Positions 19,213 to 28,293 of a DNA stretch of 64,000 nucleotides are shown one piece after another. Both the position numbers and the translations under genes were made by a program. Every line of letters starts with the position of its first letter. Position 1 is the first letter of the stretch. Source of the stretch: Oscillospiraceae bacterium (GTDB lineage: Bacteria; Bacillota; Clostridia; Oscillospirales; Oscillospiraceae); NCBI GenBank assembly GCA_022792555.1, contig JAAWBF010000183.1, forward strand, positions 1 to 64,000, written 5' to 3'. The notes below the pieces were generated by a model that was not told where the DNA came from, searched no databases, and worked only from the letters and a program-made list of their open reading frames with translations.

Positions 19213-20694
19213 TTATCCACCCCGGCGGTATGTCCTAGTAATATGTCTCAAACGGCTGGAGACATCTTGATTCAGGGCAGTCTCCCGAACGCGCCAGCTC
19301 CAGTTATGAGGTCCTATCGTACCTGGTGCGTTCATCCGGGCATCAGCGCCAAGCCCCAGAAGATCCTGCATAGGCGCGATGGCCAGAGCACAGGGAGAGG
19401 CCCAAGCGCCGCATACCGCACCCCAGCCGAAGCCCTCGTCCTCACGGAGACGCAAATAGTCAGAGGCAAAGTCACGCTCCGCTGGAGATGCCTCTCCAAA
19501 CAGCCATTGGACAAAGGTTGGAGTATCATGGGTTCCGGTGTAGATCACGCCGTTGTTGGGGCAGTTGTGGGGCAGATAGGCACTCTCCCCCACCGGATCA
19601 AAGGCGTAAGGCAGAACATTCATACCTGGCAGGCCGCTCTCAGCGATAAAAGCACGAACGCTGTCATCCAGATCGCCCAGATCCTCTGCAATGAGGGACA
19701 GACCAGGGATCTCAGAAAGAGCCTTCACCAGCTCCATGCCTGGGCCCGGTTCCCAATGACCCTCCATGGCAGTTTCGGCCTCAGCCGGGATGGACCAATA
19801 GGTGTGGAAGGCCCGAAAATGGTCAATTCGGACCACATCATAGAGCCGTGCCATATGGCGTCCACGCTTACGCCACCAGTCATATCCGGTTTTCCTGTGT
19901 GTACTCCAGCGGTAGAGGGGATTTCCCCAGTGCTGTCCGGTTGCGGAAAAAGCATCTGGCGGAACGCCAGCCACACCGGATAGGTTCAGCTCATCATCCA
20001 ACATAAAGAGGTCTGGGTGTGCCCAGACCTCTGCGCTGTCCGGGGAGACATAGATCGGTAGATCGCCTATAATAGAGATCCCCTTGCTGTTGGCATAAGC
20101 TTTTAATTCTGCCCACTGGCGGTAGAACAGAAATTGAAGGAAGCTATGATATGCGATCTCCTCCGCTAATTCCTTACGCAGAGGATCCAACCATTTGGGA
20201 TTCCTTCTACGGATGTCAATTGGCCAATCTTGAAGCATGTTGCCGTCCAAATACTCACGCAGTGCCAAAAAGAGGGCATAGTCGGACAGCCATTCTGATT
20301 CCTGTGTGGAGAATGCGGCGAACTCTTTGGCATAACGAGTCTTACCCCGTTTCCAAACCTTTCGCAGCAGCGGAGTCCAAGTTTTATGAAGCTGGGCATA
20401 GTTTACCCGATCCAAATCTGGGCAGACTGCCTGGGCCAACTCGTTTTTGGTTAATAACCCCTCCTTAGCTAGTGCGTCCAGATCCAAAAAGAACGGATTG
20501 CCTGCGAAAGAGGAGGCTGACATATAGGGGGAGTTTCCTTCGCCAGGCGGAACAAGAGGGAGAATTTGCCAGTATCGCTGTCCTGCCGCAGAGAGGAAGT
20601 CTACAAATTTGCGTGCTTTGGTTCCCAGCGTCCCGATACCATAAGGACCGGGGAGGGAAAGGATGGGGAGTAGCACACCACTTGCACGATTCAT
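19213..20694 (-). CDS. malQ: 4-alpha-glucanotransferase
   Basis: GVLLPILSLPGPYGIGTLG, YWQILPLVPPGEGNSPYMSASSFAGNP, VRIDHFRAFHTYWSIPAE, IAEDLGDL, YTGTHDTPTFVQW. Confidence 0.97.
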   Translation of the reverse strand: MNRASGVLLPILSLPGPYGIGTLGTKARKFVDFLSAAGQRYWQILPLVPPGEGNSPYMSASSFAGNPFFLDLDALAKEGLLTKNELAQAVCPDLDRVNYAQLHKTWTPLLRKVWKRGKTRYAKEFAAFSTQESEWLSDYALFLALREYLDGNMLQDWPIDIRRRNPKWLDPLRKELAEEIAYHSFLQFLFYRQWAELKAYANSKGISIIGDLPIYVSPDSAEVWAHPDLFMLDDELNLSGVAGVPPDAFSATGQHWGNPLYRWSTHRKTGYDWWRKRGRHMARLYDVVRIDHFRAFHTYWSIPAEAETAMEGHWEPGPGMELVKALSEIPGLSLIAEDLGDLDDSVRAFIAESGLPGMNVLPYAFDPVGESAYLPHNCPNNGVIYTGTHDTPTFVQWLFGEASPAERDFASDYLRLREDEGFGWGAVCGAWASPCALAIAPMQDLLGLGADARMNAPGTIGPHNWSWRVRETALNQDVSSRLRHITRTYRRGG

Positions 20695-20775
20695 AAGGGT
20701 ACCTCCAGCCATTGGATATGTCAGTCAAATTGCGACTGCAATTCCCGGCCCTAACAGGGCCGGGAATGATAGTTT

Positions 20776-22263
<1,488 letters not shown>

Positions 22264-22307
22264 TCATATTGAAATTTTTCCTATTCTACGCTGGGATACT
22301 GGATGTG

Positions 22308-23057
22308 TCAAGGACTTTTTTGGGGAATCGCTGACAGGGTCAGCCAGCCGTCAAAACGGCTCACTCCGGTCTCATCTGCACCATGTACATACCAAGCCCC
22401 GTCTTTATTGCAAGTGGACAGAGAGATGCTCTCTCCTACCCTACACTCTGCCAGGTAGCCGATTTGAAGCTCGGATACATAGTGACCTGGCAATAGAGAC
22501 TCCAGATGAACTGCGTCTGTTATGGCATCCGCATATTTTACGTTGTTAACATGTCCATTGATATCCGCATCACTATAATGAAAGGCCCGTTGGCCTGCTG
22601 GTTCCAGCTCTTCCGGCAGGCGAAGCTTAGAGAGCAGTTTACTTTTACACAGTGTCCCACCAGTGGTATCGTTTGCAATAATTTTAGATGTGCGCAGCAG
22701 CTTTCGGGTGGAGGCATCCACTAGTACCCAGGAAGAGACTGCCTCTCCCACCTGTTTGTCCCCGATAAACAAGTCAAAATCCCGATAGAGCACAGCTCCA
22801 CAACCGCCTCGATGCCAAGTACGGATAAACACCGTGTCTCCCCAACAGATGGGGTGATCTAAGTGATACCACATACGGGCCACCATCCACAAAGCGTTAT
22901 ACTGTTCAAACAGCTCTGGTCCAGAAATATGAAGGGCACAGGCGGCGCCTGTAGCCGCCTCCTGTAGGAGAGCCAATACGCCGGAGGGGCGGCACTGGCC
23001 ATACAATCCTGTGTCCCGGGCCGAAACCTTACAGGTATATTCATAAAAGATGTTCAA
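22308..23057 (-). CDS. Acyl-ACP thioesterase (FatA/FatB-like)
   Basis: Hot-dog pattern; SWVLVDASTRKLLRTSK and DINGHVNNVKYADAI motifs. Confidence 0.85.
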   Translation of the reverse strand: MNIFYEYTCKVSARDTGLYGQCRPSGVLALLQEAATGAACALHISGPELFEQYNALWMVARMWYHLDHPICWGDTVFIRTWHRGGCGAVLYRDFDLFIGDKQVGEAVSSWVLVDASTRKLLRTSKIIANDTTGGTLCKSKLLSKLRLPEELEPAGQRAFHYSDADINGHVNNVKYADAITDAVHLESLLPGHYVSELQIGYLAECRVGESISLSTCNKDGAWYVHGADETGVSRFDGWLTLSAIPQKSP

Positions 23058-23719
23058 ATGGTATTCCCTCTCCCTTTGATCAACAGCCTCGGCTTGCAGC
23101 AGATATCCTCAATATCGCTTGCAGTGGCCGCTGGAATGCGCATCACTCCGCCACAGACAGCACAGGACAAATCCACAGAGCTGTAATTCACCTGGAGCCC
23201 CCACTTGTGAGAACCGCAGGTACAGGAGATCCCATCACGCTGGGCGATATCACGGATCTCGGATAAGACCTCGTGCATCACCAGCTCATCCAAAAAGGTC
23301 CCATGGGCGGCTTTGTTTGTCTCTAGCTTATCCATAGCCTCCTCCAGCCGCCTGACTGCGGCAAAGACAGCGTCCTCCTCCCCAATATAGCAGCAGTCCA
23401 ATCCAGACGCGCAGCAGGAAAAGGCCAAAGCTCGCGCATGTAGAAGAGCCTGTACGGAGCATGTCACGATATGATCTTGACCGCAGAAGCGGCAAGGAAC
23501 TGTGAGCTTCGCATACTCCCCTATCAGCTCCACATGGAGCATAGATTTTCCGCAGGGACATAGAAGTGTATTTGCCGCTGCCGCAAGCTGAAATACACTG
23601 CGTTCCACAACAACAGTCTTTTGGCAGACGGGACAGAGAAAGGCTAACGTCCGCTTTGCTTCTTCCACAGGCAGCTCCCCTTTGTTGTAGCAATGACAGC
23701 AAGCTACAAGTCGTTTCAT
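23054..23719 (-). CDS. Multi-zinc-ribbon hypothetical protein
   Basis: 221 aa with many CxxC pairs (CPVC, CRFC, CAVC, etc.); ATGA overlap with the thioesterase. Confidence 0.65.
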   Translation of the reverse strand: MKRLVACCHCYNKGELPVEEAKRTLAFLCPVCQKTVVVERSVFQLAAAANTLLCPCGKSMLHVELIGEYAKLTVPCRFCGQDHIVTCSVQALLHARALAFSCCASGLDCCYIGEEDAVFAAVRRLEEAMDKLETNKAAHGTFLDELVMHEVLSEIRDIAQRDGISCTCGSHKWGLQVNYSSVDLSCAVCGGVMRIPAATASDIEDICCKPRLLIKGRGNTI

Positions 23720-23896
23720 TGCTGTTATTATAGCTCAAAAACTCCGGATTGACCAGCATCTACCGAAATTTACCGCAGACTTTTTCGCTTTTCATATGAA
23801 AAAGTAATTTTTCCCATTTCTATATCCTTTGCATTTGGATAGAATTATGCTATAATTCCAATATTCATGGATAATTTAGAAAGGGGAAATTTTATC

Positions 23897-24634
23897 ATGC
23901 TGAAAGGCAAGGTTGCAATTGTTACCGGTGGAACCCGCGGAATTGGGCTCGCAGTGGTAAAAAAGTTTTTGGATAATGGGGCCCGTGTAGCTCTGACCGG
24001 TTCCCGTCAAGAGACTGTTGAAAAGGCATTATCTGAACTAAAAGACTACGGGGAACGGGTTATGGGTCTCTGGCCAGATCTGTGCGATCCGGAAGCGGTC
24101 GCCTCAGCGTTTACCTCGGTCAAGGAGAAATACGGCCGGTTGGACATTTTGGCCAACAACGCAGGAGTTTCTGCTAGGGATAGTCTCTACACCTATGATC
24201 CAGCTGACTTTTCTAAGACGATAGACCTCAATATAAATGCAGTATTCGTCTGTGCCCAAGCGGCAGCCAAAATCATGAAAGAACTTGGAGGCGGTGTGAT
24301 TATCAATACAAGCTCTATGGTCAGTCTATATGGACAGCCTTCTGGCTGCGCCTATCCGACAAGCAAATTTGCAGTCAACGGATTGACAAAATCCCTGGCG
24401 CGGGAGCTTGGAAAGGATCAGATCCGGGTTAATGCAGTAGCACCTGGTGTCACAAACACCGATATGGTAGCCGCGCTTCCTGAAGAAATGGTAAAGCGTA
24501 TTTCTGCTGGGATCCCCCTGGGCCGGGTAGGCGAACCAGAAGATGTTGCCAATGCCTTTCTGTTTCTAGCCAGCGATCTGGCCAGCTATGTAACAGGAGA
24601 GATCCTTTCAGTAGATGGAGCCGCCATGACCTGA
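23897..24634 (+). CDS. SDR family oxidoreductase, FabG-like 3-oxoacyl-ACP reductase
   Basis: AIVTGGTRGIGLAVV, NNAGVS, S-(x)n-YPTSKFAVNGLTKSLAREL, IRVNAVAPG. Confidence 0.92.
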   Translation: MLKGKVAIVTGGTRGIGLAVVKKFLDNGARVALTGSRQETVEKALSELKDYGERVMGLWPDLCDPEAVASAFTSVKEKYGRLDILANNAGVSARDSLYTYDPADFSKTIDLNINAVFVCAQAAAKIMKELGGGVIINTSSMVSLYGQPSGCAYPTSKFAVNGLTKSLARELGKDQIRVNAVAPGVTNTDMVAALPEEMVKRISAGIPLGRVGEPEDVANAFLFLASDLASYVTGEILSVDGAAMT

Positions 24635-24652
24635 GAAACCATTAAAAAAGCC

Positions 24653-24694
24653 GATTGGTCCCCCTCTCATGAAGGTAGGGGACCAATCATTTTT
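24653..24694 (+). terminator. Intrinsic terminator after SDR gene
   Basis: GATTGGTCCCC-loop-GGGGACCAATC then ATTTTTT. Confidence 0.85.
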
Positions 24695-24707
24695 TATACA
24701 GATTACA

Positions 24708-26003
24708 TCACCGTATAGAAATAGCGTCAGGATAGATCAGTTCCATTTTGGCATCCCCATAATGGAGATCCATATAGCGCTCCCATGCTTGACTGGCTGG
24801 AGCTCCAATGGCGCGGGTATCATACCGCAGAAGGGCAAGGCTGCTTACTACTATATTACAGCCCATAAAGAGAATCAATATCCAAGTCAGCCAGGTTCCA
24901 AGGTGAATAGGAATATGTTCAATCCAGTCAGAGATCTTCGGATAGAGGAACTGGAGCCAGATTACAGCGGCAAAGCCCCAGAAAAAACAATATAGGAGGT
25001 TGATCCGTCCACCTAGATTAAATGGAATTGCACTGTAGTCCCAAAAGATAGTTCCAAACACAGCCTCAGTAAACACACTGCACAGATATTCATAGGCACC
25101 ACCCAAACAGGTCCCAGCCAAGAACAGAAAGCTTGAGGATCGCGCCCGATATCGGTAAAGCAGTACAGTGGCCAAAGCCAGTGCAAGTCCCCATACAATA
25201 CTGAAGGGTCCCCATACTACACTGCTACGGCTCATCCAAATTCCAGCCTTAAGACGGCAAAAAATGGTTTCTGTAAGATCGCCCAAAAAAGACCCAATAA
25301 AAAACAGCAGAAAGATCTTATAAAAGCTACATCCCTGCGCAAAGACATGACTTGCCTCCCGCGTTCCATGGATAAATTTCGCGTGTGGATAGGTCTTATG
25401 AATTCGGTGCTCTGTGTGGCTTAAAATCCATTGACCAATACGCAGTGTAAGCATCGCCAGCCGGTTCCCCACCGCCTCTACAGGCGGGAGTCGATGGACA
25501 ATTCCTGCCAATGTTAAAAGGGTTGCGAATAGATCCAGGGCTAGTACAGCCAGTAGGCTCCAGAGAACCACCCTTGCTGCCCAAGATGGGAACAAGCCAT
25601 AGAGTGCCAGTAAACATGTATTGCCCCACTTTACAGTAAGAACCCCCAGCAGCCCCCAAAACAGAGAGGCACTGAGGCAGATGTAACCATCTAGATTCCA
25701 CTGGCGATTAGAGTAATCCCACCAACGGGTATGACTCACCCGCTCCAGCAGATGTCCGGCAGCCCATTCGATAACCGTGGCGTAAATGGCACTTCCGAAA
25801 AAGAGAAATAGCCAATTTTCCTCCAAATCGTGTAGACCCGTGGTGATGATCAGACCGGTAATACCGTAGATCATACAAAGTGGACCAAAGAGTACCCCAC
25901 GGTCTATATAGTGCCGGAACCGAACAGCAGCCATGGCAGTCTCCATAATCCACCCAAGAAAAGAATAGCAGAAAAAAAGCCATATTAGGTTATTAATAGA
26001 CAT
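24708..26003 (-). CDS. Putative ABC transporter permease (CmpB-like), two tandem domains
   Basis: Multi-TM; FFCYSFLGWIMETAMAAVRF...RGVLFGPLCMIYG typical of the family; the second half repeats the pattern. Confidence 0.8.
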   Translation of the reverse strand: MSINNLIWLFFCYSFLGWIMETAMAAVRFRHYIDRGVLFGPLCMIYGITGLIITTGLHDLEENWLFLFFGSAIYATVIEWAAGHLLERVSHTRWWDYSNRQWNLDGYICLSASLFWGLLGVLTVKWGNTCLLALYGLFPSWAARVVLWSLLAVLALDLFATLLTLAGIVHRLPPVEAVGNRLAMLTLRIGQWILSHTEHRIHKTYPHAKFIHGTREASHVFAQGCSFYKIFLLFFIGSFLGDLTETIFCRLKAGIWMSRSSVVWGPFSIVWGLALALATVLLYRYRARSSSFLFLAGTCLGGAYEYLCSVFTEAVFGTIFWDYSAIPFNLGGRINLLYCFFWGFAAVIWLQFLYPKISDWIEHIPIHLGTWLTWILILFMGCNIVVSSLALLRYDTRAIGAPASQAWERYMDLHYGDAKMELIYPDAISIR

Positions 26004-26249
26004 AGGAACCCTCACTTTTTTATTATATTGTCACGATAACATAACAGATTGAACATATTCATTGTATTTTATTATAGCACATGAGGGAGGGATAGGCAAT
26101 ATCGCCCTATTTAGTAAAGGAAAAACAGAACATATGAATTGCATTTTCGGTGCCCTTGCGATATAATAAAATAATCTAATCATATAGAATAGAGTAGAAT
26201 ATTTTTTAACAGCTACAAGAGCAGGATATGACATATAATAGAATAGGAT

Positions 26250-26711
26250 GTGTACACCGTGTTTAAGATTATGATAGTTGATAATGATCCAACCAGCTTA
26301 GCTATTGGACGTGCGCTTTTGGAGACAGAGTATCAGCTCGTCTTGACCCGTTCTGGACACCAAGCCCTCGGTGCATTAAAAAATGAGATCCTTCCGGATT
26401 TGATTTTGTTAGATATGTTTCTTCCCGGTATAGATGGAATGGAGTTTTTAAAAACACTAAAGTCAGATCTGCGGTATGTCAAGATTCCCGTTATCTTTCT
26501 AAGTCATGAGAGCTACATCGGGAAAAAGGCGGAATGCTTTCAAGAGGGCGCCGCCGATTTTATTGAGAAACCGCTCAATCCAGATATCCTTAAATTTAAG
26601 GTTCAACAGCATCTAGCATTTTTAGAGATTGCACGCGAAAATCAACGACTCAAAAGAGGGATTGGTATGATGCGCAGACAGCTCGATCATCTCTTAACTC
26701 CGAGGCAGTAA
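26250..26711 (+). CDS. Response regulator, receiver domain only
   Basis: MIVDNDPTSLAIGR...DLILLDMFLPGIDGMEFL...PVIFLS...GAADFIEKPL; no DNA-binding domain in 153 aa. Confidence 0.9.
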   Translation: MYTVFKIMIVDNDPTSLAIGRALLETEYQLVLTRSGHQALGALKNEILPDLILLDMFLPGIDGMEFLKTLKSDLRYVKIPVIFLSHESYIGKKAECFQEGAADFIEKPLNPDILKFKVQQHLAFLEIARENQRLKRGIGMMRRQLDHLLTPRQ

Positions 26712-26828
26712 GAAAGAATCATACACTTCCAGTTCTCTTAGAAAAATAATATATTTTGATTCACCCTATTGCAATTAAAATCAAATCGGTTATAATAGAA
26801 ATAACAGCTGTAATAAAGGAGTGGTAAC

Positions 26829-27365
26829 ATGGGACCTGTAAACAGTTTATCGATATGGAACAGTGTTAGAAGTCTTTGGCTTGAGCATGGTGCTGCTTCA
26901 ATAGCGCCTTACCGTGCAGCGGAGAAGGTTGACGGTATAGGCCATTTCTCTTCTGATGAAGCAGATCCAAAGAAAGTCTCTGAGCGTGGGCCAATCCCAC
27001 GGATGGACCGCTATGAGTGTGAGACCTGTAAAAACAGAAAGTATCAAGATGGTTCTGACGACCCAGGTGTTTCCTATAAAACACCCACTCGGATCGCTCC
27101 AGATGCCGCCGCTAGTGCAGTGCGCGGACATGAGATGGAGCATGTCACCAGAGAACAGGCCAAGGCTCGCCAAGAGGGTAGAAAGGTAGTCTCTCAAACC
27201 GTCACAATGCACACTGATATTTGTCCGGAGTGTGGAAAAACCTATATCTCTGGCGGCACTACCCGCACTGTTACTAAAGAACAGGAGGAAATGTCCAGCC
27301 GTTTTCAGGTTGGGATGCCAGGAAATGAGCCGACACTTGGGCGCTATTTCTCCGCAGTTGCATAG
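26829..27365 (+). CDS. Hypothetical protein with CxxC pairs and HExxH motif
   Basis: 178 aa; YECETCKNRKYQDGSDDPGVSYKTP, VRGHEMEHV, DICPECGKTYISGG. Confidence 0.7.
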   Translation: MGPVNSLSIWNSVRSLWLEHGAASIAPYRAAEKVDGIGHFSSDEADPKKVSERGPIPRMDRYECETCKNRKYQDGSDDPGVSYKTPTRIAPDAAASAVRGHEMEHVTREQAKARQEGRKVVSQTVTMHTDICPECGKTYISGGTTRTVTKEQEEMSSRFQVGMPGNEPTLGRYFSAVA

Positions 27366-27509
27366 TGGTTTTGTGTAATAACGATACACACTAGACCATA
27401 AAAAATCGGCGCGCCGCTCGCCGCAAAGCGGCAACCGCGGCACATATAAAAATGATAGAAGTTAAAAACTTTTAAGGAATGTTTGTGCATAGCGGTATGG
27501 GAGGTTTCT

Positions 27510-27743
27510 ATGCCAAGAACAATTCGTCCAAAGGAAGAGCGTATTGCAGAGATTGAGATGAAGATTGAAGCCCATAAAGAGACCATCAAAAATTTAGAGG
27601 CCAAAAAACAGGCTATTCTCAGCCCTAGAAAGCGTAAGGCTAGACCTACTGCGAAGTCAGTTGTAGATATGGCCATCAAAGCGGGTATGAAACCGGCAGA
27701 AATCATGGAAAAACTGGGTTTAACAACAGAAGAGCAGGCATAA
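27510..27743 (+). CDS. Small coiled-coil hypothetical protein
   Basis: MPRTIRPKEERIAEIEMKIEAHKETIKNLEAKKQAIL...; RBS GGGAGG upstream; terminator downstream. Confidence 0.7.
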   Translation: MPRTIRPKEERIAEIEMKIEAHKETIKNLEAKKQAILSPRKRKARPTAKSVVDMAIKAGMKPAEIMEKLGLTTEEQA

Positions 27744-27752
27744 AAGAAGCTT

Positions 27753-27783
27753 AGAGGGTGCGGATAACGCACCCTCTTTTTTA
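27753..27783 (+). terminator. Intrinsic terminator
   Basis: AGAGGGTGCG-GATAA-CGCACCCTCTTTTTT. Confidence 0.92.
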
Positions 27784-27794
27784 TACAATTTCGC

Positions 27795-27834
27795 TTGACA
27801 AGTGTCTACCTTTCTGCTATATTTTTGGTAGACA
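27795..27834 (+). promoter_or_regulatory. Promoter with overlapping BlaI-like palindromic operator
   Basis: TTGACA (27795-27800), 17 bp, TATATT (27818-27823); TGTCTACC (27803-27810) and GGTAGACA (27827-27834) form a perfect 8-bp inverted repeat. Confidence 0.75.
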
Positions 27835-27915
27835 ATAGTATACCGCTTTCTTTTCTCATCCAGAGGCGAAAAGAGCAATAGAATATGAGAGAACCACAAA
27901 TGAGGAGGTAACCTG

Positions 27916-28293
27916 ATGAAGATCAATCTGTCTGACAGCGAATGGAAGCTGATGAACCAGCTATGGAAGAAAAGTCCCATGACCATTACAGAGTTGACTG
28001 CATCGCTCAAGGAGGAGACGAGCTGGGGAAAGAATACCATTATCACTATGCTGTCCCGGCTGGAAGTCAAGGGAGCCGTCTGCTATAAGCCTGGAATTCG
28101 AGCCAAACAGTACTTCCCCACGATTACGCAGAGAGATGCTGCCCAAGCGGAGACAGATAGCTTTTTGGGTAAGGTCTATGGTGGAAGCCTGGGTTTAATG
28201 GTAAACACTATGGTAGAAGGTCAGCGTCTCTCTCAGGAGGACATCGCAGAGTTAGCTGCTATTTTAGAGAAGGCAGGAGGAGAAACACAATGA
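27916..28293 (+). CDS. BlaI/MecI/CopY family transcriptional repressor
   Basis: LSDSEWKLMNQLWKKSPMTITELTASLKEETSWGKNTIITMLSRLEVKGAV. Confidence 0.93.
   Translation: MKINLSDSEWKLMNQLWKKSPMTITELTASLKEETSWGKNTIITMLSRLEVKGAVCYKPGIRAKQYFPTITQRDAAQAETDSFLGKVYGGSLGLMVNTMVEGQRLSQEDIAELAAILEKAGGETQ

Noticed and set aside
24669-24995. 108-aa ORF after the SDR gene
   Set aside because: Overlaps the terminator and is antisense to the CmpB-type permease gene.
27403-27440. GC-rich patch (ggcgcgccgctcgccgcaaagcggcaaccgcgg) as a terminator or element
   Set aside because: Contains a small GCCGC/GCGGC hairpin but no U-tract and no clear repeat partner.
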